Below are positions 1-11,251 of a stretch of 64,000 bases of DNA, one piece after another; position 1 is the stretch's first letter; each line of letters begins with the position of its first letter. The notes below the pieces were generated by a model. It had not been told where the DNA came from. It made no database searches and saw only the letters and a list, made by a program, of their open reading frames with translations. A program made the translations under genes and the position numbers. The DNA comes from Bradyrhizobium sp. ISRA430 (GTDB lineage: Bacteria; Pseudomonadota; Alphaproteobacteria; Rhizobiales; Xanthobacteraceae): the NCBI RefSeq assembly GCF_029909975.1, contig NZ_CP094516.1:2914001-2978000 (forward strand). The letters run 5' to 3'.

Positions 1-1162
1 ACCAGATCGGCGTATAGGAACCGAACCGCTCGAACACGATGCCGCCGAGCCAGACGCCGAGGAAGCCGCCGACCTGATGGCTGACGAACGCGAAGCCATA
101 GAGAGTCGCAAGCCAGCGCGTGCCGAACATCAGCGCCACCAGCGCCGAGGTCGGCGGCACCGTCGACAACCAGGTCAGGCCCGAAACCGCGCCGAACGCG
201 ATCGCGGAGAACGGCGTGATCGGGAATGAGATGAAGGCAAGCGTCGCGAGCGCGCGGGCAAAGTAGATCGTGGAGAGAATGAAACGCTTGGGCAAATAGT
301 TCTGAAGGTAGCCGACGCTCAGCGAGCCCATGATGTTGAACAAGCCGATCGCCGCGATCACCCAGCCGCCCGTTTGCGTCGAGATGCCGCGGTCGACCAG
401 GAAGGCCGGCAGATGCACCGTGATGAACGCAAGCTGGAAGCCGCAGGTGAAGAAGCCGAGCACCAGCAGCACATAGGAACGATGACCGAAGGCCTCGGCG
501 AGCGCCTTGGTGAAGGACTGCTCGTCCGCGGGTGCTGCGCTGGCGGAGCCTTCGACCGGCGGCGTGGAGAGCGCCAGCGACAGCGGGATGATCAGCAGCA
601 TCAGGAAGCCGAACACGGTGAGCGCCTGCTGCCAGCCGAAATTGTCGATCAGCGCGACACCGACCGGCGCGAACAGGAATTGGCCGAACGAGCCCGCCGC
701 GGTGCCGGCGCCAAGCGCAAGGCCGCGCTTCTCGGCCGGCAGCAGCTTGGTGAACGCCGACAGCACCAGATTGAACGAGCAGCCGGCCAGACCAAACCCG
801 ATCATGACACCCGCACCGATGTCCAGCGACAGCGGCGTCGACGAATAGCGCATCAGCAACAGGCCGCCGGCATAGAGCACGGCGCCGACGCACATCACCC
901 GGAACAGCCCGAAGCGGTCGGCGATTGCGCCGGCAAACGGCTGGCCCAATCCCCACAACAAATTCTGCACGGCGATCGCGAAGCCGAACACATCGCGGCC
1001 CCAAGCGAACTCATGGCTCATCGGCTGCACGAAGAAGCCGAGCGCAGAGCGCGGACCGAAGCCGAGCATGCCGATCGCGCAGCCGCAGAGGATGATGACC
1101 GCCGGCGTCCGCCAGGTCGAGGAACGTGAAACTGGACCGAGTTCGCCCACTTGTGTCGACAT
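1..1162 (-). CDS. MFS transporter (3' end outside the window)
   Basis: The frame opens at ATG 1162 and runs off the window start, so about 387 residues are visible and the C-terminus is missing. The translation begins MSTQVGELGPVSRSS and continues with repeated hydrophobic segments. The motif GQPFAGAIADRFG after the second helix matches the loop 2-3 signature of the major facilitator superfamily, and a second half of the fold follows a central loop rich in Ser/Ala/Pro. The type resembles monocarboxylate or oxalate/formate-like MFS carriers, but the substrate cannot be read from sequence. It is divergent from nadA, with a 339-bp shared upstream region. Transport of a nicotinate-type precursor would fit that neighbourhood but is only a guess. 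The family call is firm. Confidence 0.85.
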   Translation of the reverse strand, partial: MSTQVGELGPVSRSSTWRTPAVIILCGCAIGMLGFGPRSALGFFVQPMSHEFAWGRDVFGFAIAVQNLLWGLGQPFAGAIADRFGLFRVMCVGAVLYAGGLLLMRYSSTPLSLDIGAGVMIGFGLAGCSFNLVLSAFTKLLPAEKRGLALGAGTAAGSFGQFLFAPVGVALIDNFGWQQALTVFGFLMLLIIPLSLALSTPPVEGSASAAPADEQSFTKALAEAFGHRSYVLLVLGFFTCGFQLAFITVHLPAFLVDRGISTQTGGWVIAAIGLFNIMGSLSVGYLQNYLPKRFILSTIYFARALATLAFISFPITPFSAIAFGAVSGLTWLSTVPPTSALVALMFGTRWLATLYGFAFVSHQVGGFLGVWLGGIVFERFGSYTPIW

Positions 1163-1389
1163 GCACTTCCTCATCTGTCGTTCGCGGGTCCGGAATAGGC
1201 AGCCGCGAGTCAGCCCGTTTAATGCAAATGCATGAAAACCCCAAGACCAAAATGATTGCGTTCTACGAGGGGCTGTCGCGGGAGCATTGCATTTCAACGA
1301 GACCTCGCCTGACGCGGGAGGCGCGATTTAACGAGAATGTGTGCCGAGAGGCCTAGCGGCTGTCAGCCCGACGTGCTATTTTTGATCTA

Positions 1390-1410
1390 CTCAGATTGAG
1401 CATATCTGAG
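1390..1410. promoter_or_regulatory. 21-bp dyad, candidate operator for nadABC
   Basis: Perfect inverted repeat of CTCAGAT and ATCTGAG separated by 7 nt, in the gap between the divergent MFS gene and nadA. A symmetric site of this size upstream of NAD synthesis genes fits a dimeric repressor; alphaproteobacterial nad operons are known to be controlled by regulators such as NadQ. Assignment to a named regulator is inference, since none is encoded in the window. The remainder of 1163-1501 holds no gene. It contains the hairpin at 1428-1448 and an AT-rich stretch around 1458-1482 that could carry the -10 region. Confidence 0.5.
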
Positions 1411-1427
1411 CCCAGACGAAGTCCGGC

Positions 1428-1448
1428 CCGGCCTTTTGGCCGGATTTC
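1428..1448 (+). terminator. Hairpin with T-rich tail in the nadA leader region
   Basis: CCGGCC and GGCCGG are separated by TTTT and followed by ATTTC. It lies between the candidate operator and the nadA start. It could be an attenuator if transcription begins upstream of it, or simply a spacer hairpin if the promoter is the AT-rich stretch downstream. The T-tract is weak. Confidence 0.35.
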
Positions 1449-1501
1449 TCAGGCCTCATATATACTCATCTAGAGCATAATTAACGCACGGGGAGACTTC
1501 G

Positions 1502-2608
1502 ATGCCGATCACTGGAATTTACGGCCCTGACGATTTTGCCAGCCGGCCTCAAGGCCAACCCACCATACCCGCGCGCCCCGCGCCGGCGCGCACCGAGGCC
1601 GCGCTGCCTATGCCGTCGCTCGAATGGACGGCCGAGGTCGAAGCGGCCACCGCGCATCTCTACGATCGCGTCAAGCACGTGATCCCGCCGATCGAGTGGC
1701 CGCTGATGGCGCCGACGATCAAGGCGATCAACGAGCTGAAGCAAGCGCGCAACGCAGTGATCCTTGCGCACAACTACCAGGCGCCCGAGATCTTCCACTG
1801 CGTCGCCGACATCGGCGGTGACTCGCTCCAGCTCGCGGTCGAAGCGACCAAGGTGAAGGCCGGCATCATCGTCCAGTGCGGCGTGCACTTCATGGCGGAG
1901 ACCTCGAAGCTGCTCAATCCGGACAAGACGGTGCTGATCCCCGACACGCGCGCCGGCTGCTCGCTTGCCGCCAGCATCACCGGTGCGGACGTTCGCCTGC
2001 TTCGCGAAAAATTCCCCGGCGTACCGGTGGTCGCCTATGTCAACACGTCGGCGGAGGTGAAGGCCGAGGTCGACATCTGCTGCACCTCGTCCAACGCAGT
2101 GCAGGTGGTGGAGAGCCTGAACGCACCAAGCGTGATCTTCCTGCCCGACCGCTATCTCGCGACCTATGTGGCCTCAAAAACCGACGTGAAGATCATCGCG
2201 TGGAAGGGCGCCTGCGAGGTGCATGAGCGCTTCACCGGCGCGGAGCTGCGCGGGTTTCGCGAGGCCGATCCGTCCGTGCAGATCATCGCGCATCCGGAAT
2301 GCCCGCCGGACGTGCTGGCGGAAGCCGACTTCACGGGCTCGACCGCACATATGATCAATTGGGTGCGCGAGAAGCGGCCGCGGCGTCTCGTCATGATCAC
2401 CGAATGCTCGATGGCCGACAATGTGCGCGCCGAGCTTCCCGATGTCGAGATGCTACGTCCCTGCAATCTCTGCCCGCACATGAAGCGCATCACCCTCGCC
2501 AACATTTTGGAGAGCCTGTTGTCGCTTCGCGAGGAGGTGACGATCGATCCCGCCCTCGCCGCACGTGCACGCCGGTCGGTCGAGCGGATGATCAATCTGA
2601 AGAATTGA
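1502..2608 (+). CDS. nadA: Quinolinate synthase NadA
   Basis: NadA condenses iminoaspartate with dihydroxyacetone phosphate to quinolinate, the second step of de novo NAD synthesis, using an oxygen-sensitive [4Fe-4S] cluster. The 368-residue protein shows CGVHFMAET (Cys126), [11 protein letters not shown] (Cys238), [18 protein letters not shown] and CNLCPHMKR (Cys321/Cys324). The first two and the last match the three cluster-ligand regions of the family. Residues 1-40 are a Pro/Ala-rich extension ahead of the conserved core. The start ATG has GGGGAG about six bases upstream. It is the first gene of nadA-nadB-nadC, with a 169-bp gap to nadB filled by a palindromic repeat. Confidence 0.97.
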   Translation: MPITGIYGPDDFASRPQGQPTIPARPAPARTEAALPMPSLEWTAEVEAATAHLYDRVKHVIPPIEWPLMAPTIKAINELKQARNAVILAHNYQAPEIFHCVADIGGDSLQLAVEATKVKAGIIVQCGVHFMAETSKLLNPDKTVLIPDTRAGCSLAASITGADVRLLREKFPGVPVVAYVNTSAEVKAEVDICCTSSNAVQVVESLNAPSVIFLPDRYLATYVASKTDVKIIAWKGACEVHERFTGAELRGFREADPSVQIIAHPECPPDVLAEADFTGSTAHMINWVREKRPRRLVMITECSMADNVRAELPDVEMLRPCNLCPHMKRITLANILESLLSLREEVTIDPALAARARRSVERMINLKN

Positions 2609-2629
2609 AGGCAACAGCAACAAGCAAAG

Positions 2630-2757
2630 CTGTCGTCCCGGCGAGGGGCCGGGACCCATACCCACAGGCGGATGTCGTTGCGAAGAACGACGTCGAACAG
2701 CTTCGCACAACAACTACTCCCCGGGGTCATGGGTCCCGGCCTTCGCCGGGACGACAG
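2630..2757. repeat. Palindromic intergenic repeat between nadA and nadB
   Basis: Two 34-nt arms (2630-2663 and 2724-2757) are near-perfect inverted copies of a GTCGTCCCGGC...GGGACCCAT type sequence, each with its own small hairpin. The same GTCGTCCCGGC/GCCGGGACGAC core occurs at 18620-18663. It lies inside the nad operon, so transcripts running through it would fold strongly. Confidence 0.85.
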
Positions 2758-2777
2758 CAGAGAACTTGGAGAGAGCC

Positions 2778-4382
2778 ATGACAAACATCCACGATCTCAC
2801 CCGCACCACCGACGACGTCGTCATCGTCGGCGGCGGCCTTGCCGGACTGTTCTGCGCACTGAAACTGGCACCGCGGCCGGTGATGCTGATCTCGGCGGCG
2901 CCGCTCGGACAGGGCGCGTCGTCCGCATGGGCGCAAGGCGGCATCGCCGCGGCGGTGGCCGAGGGCGACAGCGCCGAAGCGCATGCCGCCGATACCGTCG
3001 CGGTCGGCGGCGGCCTCGTCGATGAAGCGGTCGCACTTGGGATCGCGCGCGAAGCGACTCCGCGCATCCACGATCTGCTGGCTTACGGCGTGCCGTTCGA
3101 TCGCGATCTCGAAGGCAAGCTCGCGGTCGGCCGCGAGGCCGCGCATTCGACGCGGCGCATCGTGCATGTGCGCGGCGATAGGGCGGGCGCAGCAATCATC
3201 GCGGCCTTGAGCGACGCCGTGCGCCGCACGCCATCGATTCGCGTCATCGAGGGTCTTGCTGCCGAAGCCCTCCTCACCGAAGACGGTGCCGTGACCGGTC
3301 TTCAGTTGCGCGACGCCGCGAACGCGGCGTCACGGCCGACGGTCCTCGCCGCCCGCGCGGTTGTGCTCGCAACCGGCGGCATCGGCCATCTCTATGGCGT
3401 CACTACCAACCCGGTCGAGGCCGGCGGATCGGGCCTTGCGATCGCTGCGCGCGCCGGAGCCGTGATCGCCGATCCCGAATTCGTCCAGTTCCACCCGACC
3501 GCGATCATGGTCGGTCGCGATCCGGCGCCACTGGCGACCGAAGCGCTGCGCGGCGAAGGTGCGACGCTGATCAACGGCAGCGGCGAGCGCTTCATGCTCG
3601 CGCGCCATCCGCTCGCCGAGCTCGCGCCGCGCGACATCGTAGCCCGCGGCGTCTTCGCCGAGATCGTGGCCGGGCGCGGCGCTTTCCTCGACGCACGGGA
3701 GGCGCTCGGCGCGAGCTTCGCCGAAAAGTTTCCAACCGTGCATGCGAGCTGCATCGCCGCCGGCATCGATCCCGCCACGCAAGCAATCCCGATCGCACCG
3801 GCCGCGCACTACCACATGGGCGGCATCGCGGTGGACGCGCGCGGCCGCAGCTCGATCGACGGGCTCTGGGCCGGCGGCGAAGTATCGTCGACCGGGGCGC
3901 ATGGCGCGAACCGGCTCGCCTCCAATTCGCTGCTGGAAGCGGTGGTCTATGCCGCGCGCATTGCCGATGACATTGCGGGCTGTGCGATCCCCTCGCCTGC
4001 CCGCCTCCCGGACGCGCTGGTGACGCCGCGCGGCGGCACGGCGGATGTTGCGGCCGTGAAGCGGCTGCGCGCGATGATGAGCTCACGGGTCGGAGTGATC
4101 CGCAACAGTGACGGACTTGCGGAGGCGGTGCGCCACTTTGGCGCGCTCGAACGCGAGACCACGAGCGTTGCGCTGCGCAACATGGCGACGACAGCCCTGC
4201 TGGTGGCGGCCGCAGCCTGGACCCGCCGCGAAAGCCGCGGCGCACATTTCCGCTCCGATCATCCGGCGGATGTTGCCTCACGCGGCCATCGAACCATGAC
4301 CACGCTCGCAGCGGCGCGCGAGGTGGCCGAGGGCCTCGCCGAACATCCGCTGCCGCGAACAGCCCAACCCATGATCGCTTGA
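2778..4382 (+). CDS. nadB: L-aspartate oxidase NadB
   Basis: NadB is a flavoenzyme that oxidises L-aspartate to iminoaspartate, the substrate of NadA. The frame stays open to a TTG at 2766, but GGAGAG at about 2768-2773 is positioned to drive ATG 2778, giving 534 residues. The sequence shows the FAD dinucleotide fold [15 protein letters not shown] near residues 14-28, [12 protein letters not shown], the QFHPTA histidine region, the [10 protein letters not shown] histidine and [12 protein letters not shown]. All of these are typical of the fumarate reductase/succinate dehydrogenase flavoprotein family and of NadB in particular. Its stop overlaps the nadC start by one base, so nadB and nadC are translationally coupled. 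Confidence 0.97.
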   Translation: MTNIHDLTRTTDDVVIVGGGLAGLFCALKLAPRPVMLISAAPLGQGASSAWAQGGIAAAVAEGDSAEAHAADTVAVGGGLVDEAVALGIAREATPRIHDLLAYGVPFDRDLEGKLAVGREAAHSTRRIVHVRGDRAGAAIIAALSDAVRRTPSIRVIEGLAAEALLTEDGAVTGLQLRDAANAASRPTVLAARAVVLATGGIGHLYGVTTNPVEAGGSGLAIAARAGAVIADPEFVQFHPTAIMVGRDPAPLATEALRGEGATLINGSGERFMLARHPLAELAPRDIVARGVFAEIVAGRGAFLDAREALGASFAEKFPTVHASCIAAGIDPATQAIPIAPAAHYHMGGIAVDARGRSSIDGLWAGGEVSSTGAHGANRLASNSLLEAVVYAARIADDIAGCAIPSPARLPDALVTPRGGTADVAAVKRLRAMMSSRVGVIRNSDGLAEAVRHFGALERETTSVALRNMATTALLVAAAAWTRRESRGAHFRSDHPADVASRGHRTMTTLAAAREVAEGLAEHPLPRTAQPMIA

Positions 4383-5272
4383 TGGAGACCTCCGTGATCA
4401 CCCCGACTTCGCTGCTCAATCCCGATGCCTTCCTCTCGCCGCTCGCAATCGACGACGCCGTGCAGCGCGCGCTCGACGAGGACCTTGGCCGCGCCGGCGA
4501 CATCACATCGCTTGCGACCATTCCCGAGGCCACGACAGCGCAGGCGATCCTCGTCGCGCGCCAGTCCGGCGTGATCGCCGGACTGCCGCTGGCGCTCGCG
4601 ACCTTGCAAAAGCTCTCACCCGGCATCGACGTGCGGGCACATGTCCGCGACGCCGCGCGCGTCGCCCGCGGGCAGCACGTGCTGACGATCACCGGGCCCG
4701 CGCGCGCCATACTCACGGCAGAACGGACCGCGCTGAACTTCGTCGGCCGCCTGTCGGGCGTCGCGACGCTGACGGCCGAGTACGTCCGCCGGACCGAAGG
4801 CACCAAGATGCGGATTTGCTGCACGCGCAAGACCACGCCGGGGTTGCGGGCGCTGGAGAAATACGCGGTGCGCTGCGGCGGCGGCTTCAACCACCGCTTC
4901 GGCCTCGACGATGCGATCCTAATCAAGGACAATCACATCGCGGTCGCCGGCGGCATCCGCCCGGTGCTGCAGCGCGCCCGCGCTCATGCCGGTCATCTCG
5001 TGAAGATCGAGATCGAGGTCGACACGCTTGCGCAACTCCGCGAGGTGCTGGACAGCGGGCTTGCCGACGCCGTGCTGCTCGACAACATGGACCTCGCGAC
5101 GCTGCGCGAGGCGGTCAAGCTTGCAGCCGGCCGCGTCGCGCTGGAGGCCTCCGGCAGCGTCACGCTGGAGTCGATCGCAGCGATCGCCGCGACCGGCGTC
5201 GACTACGCCTCGTCCGGCGCACTGACGCATTCGGCACCGAATTTCGACTGCGCGCTGGATATCGAGGCGTGA
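4382..5272 (+). CDS. nadC: Nicotinate-nucleotide pyrophosphorylase (carboxylating) NadC
   Basis: NadC converts quinolinate plus PRPP to nicotinate mononucleotide, CO2 and pyrophosphate, completing the operon's pathway. The 296 residues show [80 protein letters not shown] and EASGSVTLE. These are the conserved blocks of the QPRTase fold, including basic residues that bind quinolinate and PRPP. ATG 4382 shares its A with the nadB TGA; a TTG three bases earlier is in frame but less likely. Length is normal for the family. Confidence 0.97.
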   Translation: METSVITPTSLLNPDAFLSPLAIDDAVQRALDEDLGRAGDITSLATIPEATTAQAILVARQSGVIAGLPLALATLQKLSPGIDVRAHVRDAARVARGQHVLTITGPARAILTAERTALNFVGRLSGVATLTAEYVRRTEGTKMRICCTRKTTPGLRALEKYAVRCGGGFNHRFGLDDAILIKDNHIAVAGGIRPVLQRARAHAGHLVKIEIEVDTLAQLREVLDSGLADAVLLDNMDLATLREAVKLAAGRVALEASGSVTLESIAAIAATGVDYASSGALTHSAPNFDCALDIEA

Positions 5273-5284
5273 GGTGGTCTTCTC

Positions 5285-5308
5285 CCTCTCCCCGCCTGCG
5301 GGGAGAGG
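5285..5308. terminator. Bidirectional hairpin between convergent genes
   Basis: CCTCTCCCCGC and GCGGGGAGAGG form an 11-bp stem with a 2-nt gap, 12 bases after the nadC stop and 9 bases from the stop of the convergent hydrolase gene. There is no T-run, so it may end transcripts poorly or act as a 3' end stabiliser. The same hairpin family occurs at 29966-29991. Confidence 0.55.
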
Positions 5309-5316
5309 TAAGCGAG

Positions 5317-6768
5317 CTACCGTCGCTCGCTCACACCCATCTCGGCTGAGCTCTTCGCCTCCTGGACGAGCTCGGCGGAGAGCGCCGCGGTCTGCGCCGG
5401 CGTGCCCCAGCTCGGCTCCTCGCTGCCGTCGCCCCAGGCGCGCGGCCGATAGAAAGTGTGCACGCCGAACTTGTACATCTTCTTCATCTCGGCGACCCAG
5501 GACGGGCGCACCCAATAGGCGTGGTAGTGCGTGGACTTGCCGACCTCGGGCAGCCAGACCTGACCGTCCAGCACTGCTTTCGCGATCTTCCTGGCGCGCT
5601 CCCACATCTCGGGCTCGCGGATCACATCGGGATTGTTGTCGCAGGCGAACGTGAACTGGCAGGCGAAGTGGCGGTACTTGTTCTGATAGACCACGCCACA
5701 CACGGTGTCCGGATATTTGCCGGAGAACACCCGGTTCATCACCACTTGCGCCACCGCGATCTGGCCGCGCACGGCTTCGCCGCGGGACTCGAAGTAGACG
5801 GCTTCCGCGAGGCACTTCTCGGATTTCGCCCGCGACTTCTCGTCGAGCGCGAGCCGCTCGGCCGGGGATTTTGCGCGCTGGTTGTCGGCATTGACCTCGC
5901 CCTTCGGCGCGACGCTCTCGCCGCTCTCGGTCGCCCTCGCGATGTCCTCCGACGGCGACGGCAGCGCGGTCATCACCTTCATGTCGGGATCGGGCACCAC
6001 GATCAGCGGCTCGGCGCCGGGCTGCCAGCTCTCGATGCTCTCGAGGCTGCCGCCCAGCGAGGAACTGCCGAAGAAGAGGTTCGACGTCTTCACGCTGAAG
6101 GGATCGCGCGACGGTCGGGCCGCCGCAGCCTGCTTCGTCGCATCGAGCGGCTCAGCGGCCAGCGACGGCGCGGCATCGCCAGCTTTCGGGGGGGTTGAAT
6201 ATTGCGGCAGCGGCGGCGCGCGCATCGCTTCCTGGAGCTCGGGATCGAGTGCGGCCGCGGACTCAGGCGACATCGGTTGCGGCAGCGCTGCGGTCTTGGC
6301 GCCGAACACCGAGCTGTTTGACGTGGCGGGATCTTGCTGCGCGGGTGCGACCGGCGGCGTCGCCGTCTCGGGCGCTGGCGTGGGCGTAACGGTGGCGAGA
6401 CGATCACCCTTCAGCGAGCGATCGACCTTGGGAAAATCGGAGGCCTGGTAGCGCGGCGGCGTCTGCAGCGCCGGATTGCGAGTGATCGTGCCGGTGATGG
6501 CTCGGCCATCGAGGCTTGCGAGGCGATACATCGCGCTCTGCGGCACAGATGTTCCGATCGGACGTGCGAAGCTGTAAGTGGCGAGCTGGATCGAGGATGC
6601 CGCCGAAAACACCTGCTTCTGCCAGCGCTCGGCGACGCCGGGCTGACGCGCCAGCAACGAGGCAATGTCCTGATAGCCGGTCTCTCTCGGCATCAATGCG
6701 AAGATGCAGAGACCGATGCCGAAGGACGCGAACCGCGCGCCCTTCGGATGGTTACGCAACATAAACAT
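5317..6768 (-). CDS. Cell wall hydrolase, SleB-type
   Basis: The C-terminal part (residues about 340-460) carries CLAEAVYFESRGEAVRGQ, AQVVMNRVFSGKYPDTVCGV and CQFTFACDN. This is the Hydrolase_2 domain of SleB/CwlJ-type lytic enzymes, with the glutamate in YFESR as the likely catalytic acid. The N-terminus (FASFGIGLCIFALMP) looks like an export signal or anchor. The middle 250 residues are Pro/Ala/Ser-rich and probably disordered, as in many periplasmic enzymes. I place the start at ATG 6768 (483 residues), directly before the hydrophobic segment; in-frame starts exist at 6834 and further upstream, but without a clear ribosome binding site. It probably remodels peptidoglycan; the physiological role is unknown. 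Confidence 0.85.
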   Translation of the reverse strand: MFMLRNHPKGARFASFGIGLCIFALMPRETGYQDIASLLARQPGVAERWQKQVFSAASSIQLATYSFARPIGTSVPQSAMYRLASLDGRAITGTITRNPALQTPPRYQASDFPKVDRSLKGDRLATVTPTPAPETATPPVAPAQQDPATSNSSVFGAKTAALPQPMSPESAAALDPELQEAMRAPPLPQYSTPPKAGDAAPSLAAEPLDATKQAAAARPSRDPFSVKTSNLFFGSSSLGGSLESIESWQPGAEPLIVVPDPDMKVMTALPSPSEDIARATESGESVAPKGEVNADNQRAKSPAERLALDEKSRAKSEKCLAEAVYFESRGEAVRGQIAVAQVVMNRVFSGKYPDTVCGVVYQNKYRHFACQFTFACDNNPDVIREPEMWERARKIAKAVLDGQVWLPEVGKSTHYHAYWVRPSWVAEMKKMYKFGVHTFYRPRAWGDGSEEPSWGTPAQTAALSAELVQEAKSSAEMGVSERR

Positions 6769-7062
6769 CGATACGCCCACGCAACGCTTACGCTCGTTTG
6801 ATCGAAGTCGGTACATCCGTGCAATTCGATCCATTTCGTCAGTATCTAATTTAGGTTGCCGGGGAGTTAATCGGCGTTGCGCACCTGGCACACGCAAGCA
6901 AACGCAGGTGTTCTCACGGGCGGATCGCGCGAATTGGTAAATGTCCGCTGTCGTGAAGCGGTAAACATTCGGTCAATGCGAATGGTGAAGGAACTGTTGA
7001 TGGCGTGTATCGTTGCGGGACGCGCGGTTTCGTTGTTGCAGAGCGCACCGCGCCGCATCACC
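6769..7062. other. Gene-free upstream region of the cell wall hydrolase
   Basis: No convincing gene is present. The region must contain the hydrolase promoter on the minus strand. A GGTAAA hexamer occurs twice 24 bp apart at about 6935-6965, but I cannot tie it to a regulator. Confidence 0.4.
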
Positions 7063-7169
7063 GGTGTCATGCCCCGCGAAGGCGGGGCATCCAGTACGCC
7101 GCCGCCTCCCCGTATCCCTGAGCGGTCTCTGGAATACTGGATCGCCCGCCGTCGCGGGCGATGACAGTG
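7063..7169. repeat. Palindromic intergenic repeat (ATGCCCCGC type)
   Basis: GTCATGCCCCGC-GGCGGGGCATCCAGTAC on the left is answered on the right by AATACTGGATCGCCCGCC and GCGGGCGATGAC, giving a large imperfect inverted repeat with a hairpin in each arm. A relative with the same CCAGTAC/GTACTGG inner arms is at 61043-61150. Confidence 0.75.
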
Positions 7170-7230
7170 AGTATGGGACGTGCACCCTCCCTAATCTCGT
7201 CATTGCGATGTGGCGGCGAGCAGGACTCGA

Positions 7231-7260
7231 AATGAAAGAGGCGGGGACTGGCCCCGCCTC
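7231..7260 (-). terminator. Rho-independent terminator of ppdK
   Basis: Read on the minus strand, GAGGCGGGG, a 5-nt loop and CCCCGCCTC form a perfect 9-bp stem followed by TTTCATT. It begins 27 bases after the ppdK stop. Confidence 0.85.
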
Positions 7261-7287
7261 TGTCGCATTTGAAGTTTCAGTCTTCGC

Positions 7288-10173
<2,886 letters not shown>

Positions 10174-10269
10174 GGCTTGCAAACAACCTGCGAGAGGGAA
10201 GGGAAATCGCGGGCCTTACACCATTTTGGGCCGGCCCGCGCAAGTCGAACAGTTCCGGAAAATGAACGC

Positions 10270-10425
10270 CTAGAGGTGGAGCCACTTCAGGAGCCCGAGT
10301 CCGATCGCGCCATTCACGATAAGGAAGATCGCGACGATCAGGTTGAGAAGCCGCGGCATGATCAGGATGAGCACGCCCGCAATCAACGACAGGATCGGCG
10401 AAATGTGGGCGACGGTGATGTGCAT
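10270..10425 (-). CDS. Small hydrophobic protein, DUF3096-like
   Basis: This 51-residue protein (MHITVAHISPILSLIAGVLI to LGLLKWLHL) consists of two hydrophobic stretches joined by the turn MPRLLN. The layout and the ITVAHISPIL / LIMPRLLNLIVA pattern match the DUF3096 family of tiny inner-membrane proteins of unknown function. It starts at ATG 10425 with AGAAAGA upstream. It lies upstream of ppdK on the same strand with a 96-bp gap, and diverges from the DUF1236 gene. A stress-sigma-like promoter is proposed at 10508-10533. Confidence 0.75.
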   Translation of the reverse strand: MHITVAHISPILSLIAGVLILIMPRLLNLIVAIFLIVNGAIGLGLLKWLHL

Positions 10426-10507
10426 GAATGATCTTTCTGTGGCGTGGGACGTGACGCGAATCGCGGGCGGATCATAGCCGGGCGGGTTCCGCGAGTCCGG
10501 GAGTAGA

Positions 10508-10533
10508 GACGCGTTGAGACCTCTGCAGGTTCC
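10508..10533 (-). promoter_or_regulatory. Weak EcfG-like promoter for the DUF3096 gene
   Basis: On the minus strand GGAAC (10533-10529) is followed by 17 nt and CGTC (10511-10508), one mismatch from the EcfG consensus GGAAC-N16/17-CGTT. It is 83 bp upstream of the start codon. Confidence 0.35.
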
Positions 10534-10585
10534 CGCCTTCGCGAAAATCGCCCGAAATTGCCGCGAATGCGGCGGTGTTTTTGTC

Positions 10586-10610
10586 GGAACATTGCAAAGG
10601 CGCATGCATT
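10586..10610 (+). promoter_or_regulatory. Weak EcfG-like promoter for the DUF1236 gene
   Basis: GGAAC (10586-10590) is followed by 16 nt and CATT (10607-10610), one mismatch in the -10 from the EcfG consensus. It lies 55 bp upstream of the DUF1236 start, which is reasonable spacing. Confidence 0.35.
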
Positions 10611-10665
10611 GGCCACCAGTCGCGCTCCTTGCGCTTCCGAAAATATCACGTCGAAGGAGTTGTCC

Positions 10666-11010
10666 ATGCGGAACAGGATTCTTGCTCTTGCAGCGCTCGC
10701 GGCCGCGGTCGGCTCGCCCGTCGCGGCGCAGGCGCAAACGGTGGGACGCGCTCCCGCCGTGGTCGATAGCGCCCCGACCATTGCGGTCGAGCAGCGGCCG
10801 GCCTTCCGCGCATATGTCACCGAGCAGCGCGTGCCGACCTTCACCGTGCCCGATCGCATCGTGGTCGGTGCCACCTTACCTGAAAGCGGTGTGACCTATT
10901 ATGACGTCCCGCAACGTTTCGGCGCGACGACCTACCGCTACACCGTCGTGAACGGCGAGACCGTGCTGGTCGAACCACGCTCGCGGCGCATCGTCGAGGT
11001 GTTGGACTAG
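10666..11010 (+). CDS. Exported DUF1236 protein
   Basis: The 114-residue product has a clean Sec signal (MRNRILALAALAAAVGSPVA, cleavage near AQAQ) and a C-terminal half ending in YTVVNGETVLVEPRSRRIVE. That resembles the repeat unit of DUF1236, small periplasmic proteins of unknown function abundant in Bradyrhizobium. AAGGAG at 10654-10659 fixes the start at ATG 10666, although the frame is open further upstream. It is followed by its own terminator at 11095-11116. It diverges from the DUF3096 gene. Confidence 0.85.
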   Translation: MRNRILALAALAAAVGSPVAAQAQTVGRAPAVVDSAPTIAVEQRPAFRAYVTEQRVPTFTVPDRIVVGATLPESGVTYYDVPQRFGATTYRYTVVNGETVLVEPRSRRIVEVLD

Positions 11011-11094
11011 CAACCTTCGATTCGATGTCCGGCGCGCCGACCGAGATTGGCGCGAGCAGTGTTAACGCGGACATCAGGCCCTGCTCGGTCCTCC

Positions 11095-11116
11095 CCCCGC
11101 CGGGCGGGGCTTTTTT
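11095..11116 (+). terminator. Rho-independent terminator of the DUF1236 gene
   Basis: CCCCGC, a 3-nt loop and GCGGGG are followed by C and six T residues, 85 bases after the DUF1236 stop. Confidence 0.88.
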
Positions 11117-11119
11117 GCG

Positions 11120-11250
11120 CTCTCGTGTCCCGGGCAAGCGAAGCGCAGACCCGGGACCCAGGAGTCGAGCGCACGGTGCGTGGGCCCGGATCAGCAGCGC
11201 ATCACGCCGCGAAGCGCGCGGCGCGCTGCGCAGCATCCGGGGAACGAGAG
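11120..11250. repeat. Intergenic repeat (CTCTCGTGTCC type)
   Basis: The element begins CTCTCGTGTCCCGGGC and ends GGGGAACGAGAG, so its tips are inverted. It contains AGACCCGGGACCCA and CAGCGCATC segments. A second copy of the family is at 18793-18938. It abuts the 3' end of glyS. Confidence 0.7.
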
Positions 11251-11251
11251 C

